A program made the translations under genes and the position numbers. A DNA stretch of 64,000 nucleotides, taken from contig CAXIPT010000005.1 of NCBI GenBank assembly GCA_964030475.1, positions 4,545,960-4,609,959 on the forward strand, read 5' to 3'. The notes under the pieces were generated by a model that did not search any database, was not told where the DNA came from, and saw only the letters and a list, made by a program, of their open reading frames with translations. The stretch is from Tethya wilhelma. Lineage: Eukaryota; Porifera; Demospongiae; Tethyida; Tethyidae. Positions 23,701-35,085 of this stretch are shown here, in pieces (the first letter of the stretch is position 1; every line of letters starts with the position of its first letter).

Positions 23701-24020
23701 CAGTAGAGCTAGCATATTGAGTTGTATTTGATACTAACTTTATTGTACTGAGCATGCTCCCTGAGAGCCAGGTCCCAGAACCTGCAGCCAATCTATTCAA
23801 AAGTGAGAGACAGAGCGAATGTATAAATTTGATGAATGGTAACAGCTGTCACTGAAGTATACCCTATATTATTGCTCATACCTGGTTTCCACATTGCCCC
23901 ACTACATATAATTTGTGTGTCAGATGGAGAAGTAATAAAGAAAAGATGAAATGTCTGAGCTATAATATTTAAATATTTGTGTATACATCACTTGCCTTGC
24001 ACTATAATGGATTGTGTCAT
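20766..24020 (-). CDS. TUBE1: Epsilon-tubulin (TUBE1)
   Basis: Epsilon-tubulin is a GTP-binding tubulin needed for stable triplet microtubules in centrioles and basal bodies. Exons: 24020-23996, 23901-23882, 23792-23739, 23675-23556, 23481-23366, 22779-22658, 22374-22248, 22189-22129, 22029-21866, 21768-21637, 21564-21493, 21393-21243, 21084-20992, 20921-20766; phases agree, 470 residues (human 475). Visible motifs: VGQCGNQIGCRFWDLALREH, DEPISSFFRNVDTR, the tubulin G-loop MGGGTGSGVGT, PFDAMNNIVANMLLNLT, LNEITMNLVPFPRLHYLVSS, SLHFVHWNQQGWKTGLCSVP and LLGLANNTC. Exon 2 is a 20-nt microexon and intron 1 starts with GC (AAG then GCAAGT). Divergent from ACADVL. Confidence 0.97.
22588..22648. repeat. 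13-bp tandem repeat, about 4.7 copies
   Basis: The unit CTACATCATGTGA is repeated from 22588, the fourth copy with GAGA for GTGA and the last one partial. It lies in a TUBE1 intron directly downstream (in gene sense) of the exon ending at 22658. Confidence 0.85.
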
Positions 24021-24189
24021 TCTGTCAAAGCCATTGCCTCTAGTTTCAACATTCACAGTGCAGTTCCTCTAGTCTGCTGCTTCTGCTTCGCTACACATGT
24101 CTACACGTGACAGTTGAGATTTTGACGACCTTTCCCAGGCCCATAATATTTGGCTGACGCAACTCACATAAACATCCAGAAGCTGGAAG
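24021..24189. promoter_or_regulatory. Shared divergent promoter of TUBE1 and ACADVL
   Basis: Only 169 bp separate the two start codons, so the transcription starts of both genes lie here or overlap. I see no TATA box; the stretch is mixed in composition with several CTGCTTCTGC-like pyrimidine runs. Confidence 0.55.
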
Positions 24190-27100
24190 ATGAACGTTCT
24201 ACCGAAGTGTACTAGGCTTTCTGGACAGCTTTTCAGGTCAGTTTACCTGTATGTTAGTAGCCAGATATCTCTCCCTGTGGTATCTTGTCTATGTATAATG
24301 AATATATTTCGTGTATAAACAACGGAATGCTCCAAATTCACACAGTGTCACCTCTCTAATTTCTCTTGACAGGTTCAGTCATTCTTCAAAGTTTGTGCTG
24401 AGTCCACTGGCCCCTGCCTCTGACAGACTATTATGGAGGTGCTACAGTACTGCCAGGGAGAAGTCAGTGGAGAGTCAGTCCTTCGTCATGAACAGTTTCC
24501 TAGGGAAAATGGAGACAGCAGAATTGCTACCATTTCCAGAAGGTAAGTGAGTGTGTGAAAACAAGCACCAAAGCAGCAGCCATTAGTTGATGGACCTCTC
24601 TTTTGATCACAGCATTAGACGAGGAGCAGAAACAAAACATCAGAATGTTTGTCGACCCTGTTACAAAGTTCTTTGAGGTATACACACATCTATGAATGCT
24701 TTAAGTGTGTTCACACACACACATGCACACACAAGCAATGAATAAACATTATGGTTATGAACACACATCGGTAGGAGACAAACGATGCAGCTAGAAACGA
24801 CAGAGAGGAGGCTATTCCTCCAGAGATCTACGACCAGCTGAAGGAGATGGGTGCATTTGGTCTCCAAGTGGCCTCGGACTTGGGAGGGGTCGGTCTCACC
24901 AACACACAGTATGCTAGGATGGTGGAAATTGTTGGCAGCTATGATTTGGGCATTGGAATAGCTCTTGGTGCCCATCAGGTGAGTGGTGGGCTCTAACTAG
25001 AATGGAATGATTTTGTTGTTTCTTTCTTCAGTCAATCGGATTCAAAGGGATTCTGCTATATGGAACAGATGAACAGAAGGCCAAGTATCTTCCTGCGGTT
25101 GCTTCAGGAGAGAAAATGGCTGCCTTCTGTCTCACTGAGCCAAGCAGCGGGTCAGATGCTAGTGTAAGTATAAGTATTAATTCAATTATAAGCTTCATAC
25201 CCAGGCTTTCCCTTAAAATAATTTTGCACAAGGAAAAAAGAGGCTGAACTTTACAACTTGTGAAAAATAAAATATGTGCCGAGGAAGGCTTGGGAATGAG
25301 GCTATACTCAACTAGCTTTAGCTCTGTGAATTTGGTGGATGTTTATTCATAGTTGTGGTTTACTTCTCTTCCTGTCTGCCAGTCAATCAGATCCAGGGCT
25401 GTTCTCAGTGGAGATGGAAAACATTACATACTGAATGGCAGCAAAATATGGTCAGTATGTCTATATGCATGGTCATACAGTGGTCTCAGATTACCACCCA
25501 TCTCTGTCACTTCCTGTCAGACACACTTGATAACCATCAAAATTATCACAGTGCATTCCATTAACACTTCATGAATACCGTTGACCTCCAGGATCAGTAA
25601 TGGGGGCCTGGCCGAGGTCATGACGGTGTTTGCTCAGACCCCCGTAAAGGACCCAAAGACGGGAGAGACAAAGGACAAAATATCGGCTTTTATCGTCGAG
25701 AGGGGATTTGGGGGCATGTCCAGTGGTCCCCCGGAGAAGAAGATGGGTATCAAAGCTTCAAACACGGCCGAAGTTTACTACGAAGATGTGAAAATACCCG
25801 TGGAAAATCTCTTAGGGGGTTAGAAAACCATTCTCAATTTCATGGAATCACATTGCTATCATGTGATGCTAGTTTAAATGTAGCCTCGTTCCCAGGCTCT
25901 CTCCCAGTGAATATTTATACACAGATGCATGCAAAACTAAGAATTTTTCAGCATGTAATACTCAGGAAGAGAGCCTAGGAATGAAATGAAGTAAAGTTTA
26001 TGCACATAATTATGACATTGTATGATTGTTGGATCTGCAGAGGAAGGTGAAGGGTTCAAAGTTGCTATGAATATTCTCAACAATGGTCGGTTTGGAATGG
26101 CAGCGGCTTTGTCTGGCACCATGAAGAAGATCATGGAGAGAGCTGTGAGTGATATGATGGCATGGCTAACTCTGTCACACTGCTGGGGGCTCTTGTTGCA
26201 CAGGTTGAGCATGCTACCACTCGTGTTCAATTTGGTAGTAAACTGGAGACTTATGGAGTTGTGCAAGGGAAGATCGCAAGAATGGCACTACTGCAGTATG
26301 TCACTGAGGTAAGTTGGATTGAGTGTGCATACACAGGCTATCATCTAGCTTTGGAAGTCGACTAGTGTCCTGCTCAAATGCCTATGAGCTCTAGTAGCTC
26401 AGTGGTAAGAGCATTCAACCGGAGTTTGAAAGACCTGGGTTTGAATTCCAGCTGTATAGATCTCAAGATTTTCCCAATGATTTTCACATCTGCAAAAGGC
26501 TAACTTACGTTTTGTTTATCATCATACACACATTGTCACCACCATGCAGTCAATGGCCTATCTGTTGAGTGGCAACATGGACAAAGGCTCTACAGAGTAC
26601 CAATTGGAGGCAGCCATCAGCAAAATATTCTCATCTGTGAGTCTTCATGTGTGTTTACTGTGAGATGCACAATAAGTGTACACATAGCTTTGCTAAGCAA
26701 GCATGCAATCACATGATCTCAGCCTGCATGGAAAAGTCTTGTAAAGTTGGATATTCATCATTAGTGGAAAGCTTTTGTTTGTTGAAAAAGGACTAATTCC
26801 TCTAGGCAGGAGAGATTTAGTGCCAAGAGAACTGTTTCAAAATGTGCAATAGAAATATTCACACTTAACCAAAGCCAATAATTTCCAAGAATCAAAAAGA
26901 TAATAATGTGCCCTCACCTCTAGCATCTCCATGTGAACATGCCCTCATGCCTATCATCTCCTTGTGTATGTGTCTTTCACCTTCTGCATGCCCAAAATTT
27001 TTAAATGTCAACTGTTTACCATTTCAGGAGGCTGCCTGGGAGGTTGCTGATGAGTGCATCCAGCTGTATGGAGGCATGGGCTACATGACGGTGAGGAGTG

Positions 27101-27896
27101 GTGGAGTTAAAGTCTATCTGGTTTGAGAATGCCTCTGGTACTAAATTGAATAACTTTCTAAAAATATTTCAAAATTTCAAGCACCATTGGAAAGTGCTCA
27201 CTCTTCCTGTTCTGTTGATTGCTTTTCCAGCTTCCTACACCTTACCAGTCAAAAGTTAGCTATTTTGTCCCACAAGAAGTATATGCATGAATCTCATTAT
27301 TTCACTTCTGGTGGCATTCTCAAACCAGCTAGACTTTAGAGTTGTCTCCTGGTTGTGATTACAGCGATCTTTCCTCTTCCGTTTCTCTTCCAGGAGTGTG
27401 GTTTGGAGCGTGTGCTCAGAGACCTTCGTATCTTTAGAATATTTGAAGGTAGCAACGACATTCTGAGGCTGTTTGTGTCTCTCACTGGATTGCAGGTTAG
27501 CTGTCGATTATACATCTCACTGTCATCTTGTTTTTACACCCTTCTCAGTCCAAGGCTGTGGAATATAAACATTGTGTTGGTTGTAATATTTTCTCAGTTT
27601 GACATAGTACCTAATAATGGCAAAATTTGGCAAGCATTGAAGTGAATTGGCAATTTAAATAGCCACATTAAAATGACAAATAGTTCATATTCAGTGCTCA
27701 GTTGTGCCTCGCTGGATTGAGCCACCAAATTAAATGCCAATTCCCCAAAATTTGTTATTCACCGAAATAATAGTGTGCTTCACACATACACTGTACTTGT
27801 ATGTAGAAATAATATTGCACTAGGTGGTGGGAAACATTGGCTGCTATGATAATTTTCTCATTCACAAACAGTACACTTTATCACCACACTATCTTG

Positions 27897-27944
<48 letters not shown>

Positions 27945-29690
27945 CACACATCATAGTTGCATGACCCTTAAGTTGGGGGCACTCGATGTATGGTCGAGTG
28001 CTCCACACTTAGGGCATGCAACTATTTTGTTTTCCATTGACCCCCTGTGACCCCTAGCTACTCTATTGTCACCTCCACCCATCCAGTAACCAGCAATTAG
28101 CAAATAAAAACTTTGGTTGCTAAAAAAAATTTAGGCAATGGCAAGCACATACACATACATACATTATGGTTACATGACCCTTAAGTGGGTAGCACTCAAT
28201 GCATGGTAGAGTGCAACTAGTTTGTTTGCCATTGACCTCCTGTGCTCCTAGAAACTCTATTGTCACCTCCACCCATCCAGTAATGGGCAATTAGCGTATG
28301 AAAACTTTGGTTGGAAAAACACACACACACACACGCACACACACACACACACACACACACTCCCAGTATGCTGGGAAGCAGCTGCGAGAGTTGGAGAAAG
28401 ACATGAAGGGTATGAACCTGGGGGTCATCTTCTCAGAGGGTACCAAGAGGGCCAAGAGGTGAGACACTGCAATGGGAAATTTTGAAATCATCCTTGTACA
28501 TGTTTGCACTTTTGATTTGCTGTCTCTATTTCAAGACTGGTTGGTGTCAAATCAGTTGCTTCCATTTCTGATCAAGTACACAGTGACCTCTCAATGCAAG
28601 CTGACCAGGTTTTACACTCACTCACTCACTGTGCTGCCGTGAGAGATAGTGCTGAGTCTATTGTTAATGAATATTTTCTCTCCTTTAGCTCAGCCAAGTT
28701 GTTGGTGATTTCGGAGTAGCATGTGAAGCCCTGTTGTTGAAGTACAGAAAGAACATCATTCGTAAGAAATTTTTGTCATATCTGATGGAGAAATTATGAG
28801 TAACTATTATTTTGTATCTTTTGTTACTTGCATAACCCTACAGATGAGCAGTTTCTTTTGAAGCGCCTGGCTGATGCTTCCATGGACATCTATGGCATGG
28901 CATCCGTTCTGTCCAGGTAGGCTATCCAAACAGAATCCCTATACTTGAAAAGTGCTTCAATCCATCACACATGGTTTCACACTTCAATCATGAATTCCAC
29001 CTACAGCATGTACATAGTACAGGCTTGTATATACACATTCTGTCCATTTCCATGAGCCACCTCAGGTGGGTAGGAAGCTAGTGTTCCCCGTGGGATAAAA
29101 GAGCTTTTCAACCTAGCAACCACTCCTAGTCCTCAAGGCCTTAAGGCCAGGCACCTGGTGACCTACAGAATACATAGAGTGGCCTTTTGCCAATTCGCTA
29201 TAGATGCTAGCCTGAGCAGGTGTTGAGAGGTTTGGGATTGTTTGTAAAGATAAGACCGTCAGTTTTTTGTGAGCTTGTCATAGCTACTAAATTCTTAGAA
29301 ATACAGGACGTTTTTGGTCCGTGGACCTTCGTCAGTTATTAGTTACGTTTTGTATTTCTAAGAATTTATTTGCTATGACAAGCTCACAATCAACTGACAG
29401 TTATTATATTATTATCACATAGCAATGAGCCTATATGATGTCAAAAATAAGACCGTTTGAATTTTCAATCCTGCAGAGCTTCCAGGAGCCTCAAGGAAGG
29501 TGTACCATCGGCTTCACACGAGAAGGCTCTCACCACGGTGTGGTGTCACGAGGCCATGGAGAGGGTGCAGAGGAACCTCAAGTCCCTCTCGGCCAGCAGT
29601 GATCTCAACACGGACACGGCTATGTCATCCATCGCTAAAGAGGTCATTGGCAATGGGTCGGCTGTACCAACACATCCCCTCAGGCTGTGA
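24190..29690 (+). CDS. ACADVL: Very-long-chain acyl-CoA dehydrogenase (ACADVL), mitochondrial
   Basis: FAD enzyme of the mitochondrial inner membrane that oxidises C14-C20 acyl-CoA, first step of beta-oxidation. Seventeen exons: 24190-24236, 24373-24542, 24613-24677, 24775-24978, 25032-25163, 25383-25450, 25592-25818, 26041-26144, 26204-26308, 26550-26636, 27028-27090, 27394-27495, 28367-28458, 28536-28608, 28689-28761, 28844-28916, 29477-29690; phases agree, 632 residues (human 655). The Arg/Ser-rich N-terminus fits a mitochondrial presequence. Motifs: [68 protein letters not shown] and [16 protein letters not shown], whose glutamate is the catalytic base. The C-terminal extension typical of ACADVL and ACAD9 is present; [12 protein letters not shown] and overall likeness favour ACADVL. 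Introns carry a SINE, two MITEs and CA-flanked duplicated segments. Confidence 0.96.
25193..25305. repeat. Inverted-repeat element, family B, copy 1
   Basis: The ends pair: AGCTTCATACCCAGGCTTTCC at the left without its last base pairs with GGAAGGCTTGGGAATGAGGCT at the right. It lies in an ACADVL intron. The family terminus is roughly AGCCTCGTTCCCAGGCTCTC; other members are at 25883-25994, 58386-58462 and 58563-58640. Confidence 0.6.
25883..25994. repeat. Inverted-repeat element, family B, copy 2
   Basis: Left end TAGCCTCGTTCCCAGGCTCT is complementary to the right end AGAGAGCCTAGGAATGAAAT with few mismatches. It lies in ACADVL intron 7, with no coding capacity. Confidence 0.65.
26372..26500 (+). 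repeat. tRNA-derived SINE, copy 1
   Basis: Contains a pol III A-box-like TAGCTCAGTGGTAAGAGCA and a B-box-like GGGTTTGAATTCC at tRNA spacing, but no acceptor stem pairs, so it is not a functional tRNA gene. A second copy at 55290-55402 shares the flanking words AATGCCT and GAGATTTT, showing a dispersed family. It lies in an ACADVL intron. Confidence 0.75.
27899..28360. repeat. CA repeats flanking two related ~160-180-bp segments
   Basis: Intron before the 28367 exon of ACADVL. Two diverged direct copies, about 27952-28130 and 28162-28315, share TGACCCTTAAGT, CTATTGTCACCTCCACCCAT and AAAACTTTGGTTG. CA runs at 27899-27957 and 28318-28360 flank them; the second merges into the 3' splice site CTCCCAG. 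Confidence 0.75.
29258..29400. repeat. Foldback element in the last ACADVL intron
   Basis: The arms GTGAGCTTGTCATAGC and TTCTTAGAAATACA at the left are repeated in inverse order at the right as TGTATTTCTAAGAA and GCTATGACAAGCTCAC, giving a long hairpin. The words AATAAGACCGT or ATAAGACCGT flank it at 29250 and 29446. No coding capacity. Confidence 0.7.
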
Positions 29691-29977
29691 ATCCCTGTAT
29701 GGCATGGTTGGTTGGATGTACTCAAAAAAACTTTACTTATTTATGGTTGAACAGAAATGCATGCACACTTATAGTAATGTATGTAATCAAACTATTAACA
29801 GTAACTGTTGCTGTATTGCTTTCACTCCCACAACAGCAACGTAGAAAATACCACAATCAAAATTTTTACTATAATAAAAAGTTGTAGTATGTACACATCA
29901 TAATTAAAGGAACTATATCAATGTTTAAGTGTTGAAATGAATTGTACAAAAATGTGCATGCAATGTTAGCATTAATT
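29691..29977. terminator. Convergent 3' region of ACADVL and the DUF1499-like gene
   Basis: AATAAA at 29873-29878 on the plus strand is a plausible polyadenylation signal for ACADVL, 183 bp after its stop. No exon is visible in this gap. Confidence 0.55.
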
Positions 29978-31360
29978 TTATGATGGGCAGCAGTTACACT
30001 TGGTTTCCGCGGTAACAGTCACCTCCAGCTGGAGTGAGCTCCTGATGTCATTGAGCCTTTGTGTGTTTTGACCATTGCCAGAGAAAGGAACGCAGAAACA
30101 GCACACGTTACAGAGGAAGGCTAGAGGAAACCATGCTGGGAAGACCCCCGAGGAGAATGAGAGAGCCTCTCCAATGGTAGTACCTGAACACACACACACA
30201 CAATATTTTATCCAACCACAATAATCTCTTGGGTCAACAGTACAGTAGTAGGTTGTAACGGCAGTAGTCATAATTATTGGCTATCAAACAATAAAACTTG
30301 GAATTTAAAATAGGCCTACTACAATTTACTATAGCTGACTATCAACAATTAACAGGAGTAGGCAATAATATTCTACTCTGATAGATCTACAACTTACTGG
30401 CCTTACAGTCAACAACAGAACATAATGGCTACTACCGGGATATGCAACAAAACATTTGGTGCGACAATAGAACATAATGGCTACTATATATGTGTCAATA
30501 GAGCACTGAGGCGCAATTACATCATCAAAAACTGGAATTGTGAAATGATAGTGGACATAGTTTTTTTTCTTTTGCCTTACAGAAGTAAATGGCAGCTGTC
30601 AGTTTCTCTATATCACTGCTGTACATTTGTCATACTGTATTTGATTGGACCCACTCTATAAAATTTGGTGATTGTACGTACCTTGTTCATCTCCTTCTCG
30701 TAGTTTTACCTCAACAATGTCCAGCCAGTTACACTCAGCAGTGAAACAAAATATCTCGATGTAACCCCTTGACTTGTCCACCTAGATGGCATCACATGAA
30801 GTCACACTAGGTTTAGAACATCAATGCCAAATGCCCAATGTTTAGGGACTTACTTTGTGCACATGGAGAAGTTTCTCCTTTGCGATGCTGTCCACTCCTT
30901 CTACCACCTTCTCAAAGCTCTCATCTAGTGGAGCCTGCATCAGCCAGGTCTCTCTTGCCATGTGCAAGTTACGCACACCGGGGAGCCACATCCCAGGTCG
31001 AAGACAGGCCTGGATGGGTGCCTGGGCCACAGCTACTTGACATGGTGGACGCACAACTCTCCTCCTATTAAGCAGTGCATGCGTATGGAATACAATGTGA
31101 TCAGTAAAGTCTGTTTATCTGTGTAAAGTTAAAGTTCAGATGCTGTGCTGGACACCAAATTATGACAGATTATCCAAACACATAATTCAAGTTATCTAAA
31201 CCAAAATGACTCTCCTATCATGAGCAGATGGTTAGCTGAAAAATACAGTCCCAAAAATTATTGAAATCATAGATGACCTTTGCTGTCGTTTTTCGTCAGA
31301 TTGTTCGGTAGAAGCAACTGGCTCTTGGAGCTCGACCTCTTTCTCTGTACCCTCATTCAT
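29978..31360 (-). CDS. Small conserved protein, tentative DUF1499-like
   Basis: Exons 31360-31278, 31064-30854, 30781-30682 and 30183-29978 join in phase to 199 residues. I do not recognise a named gene. The middle reads LDESFEKVVEGVDSIAKEKL, then YIEIFCFTAECNWLDIVEVK, and the end reads GNGQNTQRLNDIRSSL, loosely like the DUF1499 layout of a predicted alpha/beta domain ending in GxNxxRxxxLR. A hydrophobic stretch FPAWFPLAFLCNVCCFCVPF near residue 155 could be a membrane contact or buried core. The donor after exon 1 (GTCATC) is weak. It is divergent from the arrestin gene and convergent with ACADVL. The exon structure is solid; the family call is tentative. Confidence 0.7.
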
Positions 31361-31518
31361 TTTGGCTAGCTGGCCTTGTGGCCTTGCATGTGCATTGGGC
31401 GGGGCTACGCATGAATTTTTAACGATCGACCACGCCCAAATTAGCAAGAATAAACTCTTACTTTTGTTTTGTGTACTAATAAATAAATCAGAAAATCATC
31501 ATAATAGCACCACGAAAG
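31361..31518. promoter_or_regulatory. Shared divergent promoter, DUF1499-like gene and beta-arrestin
   Basis: 158 bp between start codons. The half nearer the minus-strand gene is GC-richer (GGGCGGGGCTACGC near 31396-31409, which fits an Sp1/KLF-type GC box), the other half AT-rich. Confidence 0.5.
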
Positions 31519-33545
31519 ATGGCCACATCGTCGGACGTTCTGGACGAAGAGAAACAAAAGTTGATGGAAAGCGAGCAGCCTCCTGCTCAAAAGAAAACTG
31601 AGAGTCGTGACGGAACGAGGTAAGTTTTATCTGTTGATCTCTAGTGCGGGTGTACGTGTATCTACTGACATGTCACAACTTTAGCCCCATTCACCTCCCT
31701 GAAATCGTACTGGCCCTCTTACCTGTCGCCATCTTGTTTTCCATCTTGTCTGTCAACTGTTTCTTTTTCTCCTTGCTCAGTGGTTGATGTGCTTGGTGGT
31801 GGTAGCTGTAGCTCAACCACTACTTCACTTGTGTCACCCATATTAAATTTGAGCAAGTTTCTTTCTCTTTCTCACAAACTCTCACTCAAATCTCATAGTG
31901 GTTTGTGGGAAATATTACCAGTGATTCAACTGCATGTATGGAGTGTGTATCATGTATTTGTGGGGGCTGAGATGATATTTTAGCATGTGAGTGTGTGGAC
32001 ACACTTCCTGGTTGGGGTTAGCAGCTAGTCAGATCAACCATAATAATTTGAGAATAATATTAGTAAACAGTACTTACTTTAGAAAGGGTGATATTGAAAG
32101 TAACAGGTCGATTAAACTATCTGTGATTTAACACAACAGTCATGAAAATAAGTGTGTACTTGTGTAGTTTGTATGTGGTGTGCCGTTTGAAAGGGTGTAT
32201 AGTGTGAAATGTGACGGGTATTGGTAAGGTATAGCACACAGTGGCCTTTGTCTGAGGTGAAGATGTCATGAATTTATTGTGAAATTTTCGGTTACTAGGC
32301 AATAGAGGGAGTGTCTTTGCTCCTGCATGTACCCTAGTTGTTTCTGCTACTTGTCTTTTTACAACACCTTTGCACTAGCAATGGTTTCACAGTGAAGCCA
32401 GTTTGGACATCTATTGTTTTGGGGTTGTTCTTATCAAAGCTGTACTCTTGAGATATCTCTTGTCTCTTTTTTTTATTTTTAGAGTGTTTAAGAAGTCTGC
32501 TCCAAATGGCAAGGTATGGGAATATTTATCTCCAAACACTTTTGATTTTTACCATGGATATTTATGATTTTATCATTTTACTTAAATTTCCCTCCCTGTT
32601 TTGGATAATTAGATCACTGTCTATGTTGGAAGACGAGACTTTGTTGATCATGTGACTGAGGTGGACCCTGTGGGTAAGGGATTGGATTGATCCGGGCTGT
32701 CAATATTGTCATGTGATAGTGAAGACACTGCATGGACTAATGATGATTGTTGTCTGTAGATGGAGTCGTGCTTATTGAGCCGGACTATTTCAGCAAAGAA
32801 GGAAAGAAAGACAGAAAAGGTTGATTGACAGCCCATAAGTACATGTGTATAGACACACACACTCACTAACTGTTGCACTCGCTCACTCAGTACCGAAAAA
32901 ATGTTCTTTTGTTGTGAGTAGTGTACAAGTTAATTGAACTTAATGTACATCTTTGTGTAGTCTGGAATACTTTTGAGGTCAAGGTTAAGTGTGTTTTGTG
33001 ATATTCTTTTCTCTCACAGTCTTTGCTCAAGTCCTAGCTGGCTTTCGTTATGGGAGAGATGATCTAGACGTACTTGGCCTGAACTTTAGACGAGATCTCA
33101 TCGATGTGAGTGTATCCTAGACCGCTTTGGCTTCAAATCTGTGTGTTTGTAGCTGCACAGCAAAACACTCATGTTCTCTCCCGCCATTGCCATCATTGCA
33201 GGAGCGCATTCAGGTGTATCCACCTCCAGATGACAAGGAAGAGCATCTTGTGACTCTCCTGCAAGTTCGACTCATGAAGAAGTTGGGGAGAAACGCCTAC
33301 CCTTTCACGTTTAGTGTGAGTGTATTTTTCACCATTCCTTGTTTTTTTTCAGTTTCACTTGACAGTGATGGTTTTGATTGTCAGTTTACTATGTATGTAA
33401 TGTCACTGTTATCTACCCGAGCTATAATAATTGTGAATTCTCATTGTCTGCAGTTGAAACCAGGTATGCCTTCATCAGTGACCTTACAACCCTCACAGGG
33501 AGACCAAGAAAAGGTTAGATAGATCATAAATGTGGTGCTCCTTTT

Positions 33546-33612
<67 letters not shown>

Positions 33613-35010
33613 GGGTGTGTTGTGTAGGACCCTCCAGGGTCATGGCCACTGGGTGAATACCATGGCTCTCAGTACAGGCTACGCCCTCAGGACTGGTGCA
33701 TTTGATCCTGCTGACAGTGCACTAAATCAACGAGGGATCAATGGACTTTCATGTAAGGAAGAGTTGTTCTCAAGGTAGCTAGGTTTTTGGATGGACTAGC
33801 TTCTGTTGGTTACTTACTTGCAGATGTGTTTATGATCAGTCTCTCTCTTTTATTTATCATTTCTCTCTTTCTAGTAGAAGAGCTGAGGGAAAGATCTCTG
33901 AAAAGATACACAGCCTTGAAGGTAGACTAGCTCACATAGCAACAAATACCATACCTTGTCTTCTAATCTNAGCCATGTGGAGTGGACTACATTCTTCGTT
34001 GCTATGTGGCCAGGAATGCCGAAGACAGGATTGAGAAGAGAAACTCAGTTCGACTAGCCATCAAAAAGATTACACATGCTTCAGCTGAACACACACAGAG
34101 GGTAGGCAAACTTAGCCAACTGTTAATGCACACTTAAGAATCTCAATAGCCAAACAAGTCCAATAGATTCCTAGCCACTGGTGTGTGTTGTTATGGTTAC
34201 ACAGAATATGAAATAGAGGAGATTCAATGTAGCCTTATTGCTATGCCATCATCTTTGTGTTTGCCATTGTTGTCCTTTTGTGAGTGTAGTGGTGGCTCCA
34301 CTGGTTATTACTGCAATGGGTGTAGATGGATAGATAGATGGATAAACAGATGGATTCCGTAGCCTCCTGTACATGGTGTACTAATTCTTAACTAACTTGA
34401 CATTCCAGCAGTAATTAAAGTACTTATTGCTTCTTCTTTGACTTGTAGCCAAACGTGGAAGTGTCCAAACCCTTTCTCCTCAGCTCACAGCCCCTGGTGG
34501 TGGAAGCTAACTTGGACAAAGGGGTGAGCTTTTACTTTGTGTTAAAGATGTGTCAGTGGTCACTTTTGAGTGTGATTTTGTTCTATTTTCAGACATATTA
34601 CCACGGAGAACCGATCAAGGTGAATGTTTCGCTGACTAATATGTCTAACAAGACAGTAAAGAAGATACGGATACAAGGTATGTTGTGTTTACAATAATCA
34701 CAATCAGACGTACTCACCCACACATACATGTGTACCCTGTTTCTCTAGTTCGACAGTTTGCCTCCATCTGCCTCTTCTCTCAGAATGAGTACAAGTGTGT
34801 AGTGGCTCAGATGGAATCAGAGTGAGTTGTAATATCATCAAGTATCAGTCAGATTCAATCAATATCAGTCAGTCAGAGTCAATCAATCTGTTGCTTAGAT
34901 ATTAAGTGCTTCTGTTTATTACCTTTAGAGAGGGTTTTCCTCTTCATGCTGGTGGCTCACTACAGCGTAGCTATGACATCACTCCATTGCTAGCTAACAA
35001 CAGAGTAAGA

Positions 35011-35085
<75 letters not shown>

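Noticed and set aside
26393..26465. Possible tRNA gene
   Set aside because: A- and B-box words are present but the acceptor and anticodon stems do not pair; better explained as a SINE copy.
33614..33921. Arrestin-specific insert encoded by its own exons
   Set aside because: The peptides match Notchless (for example [14 protein letters not shown]), not arrestin, so they were kept out of the arrestin model.
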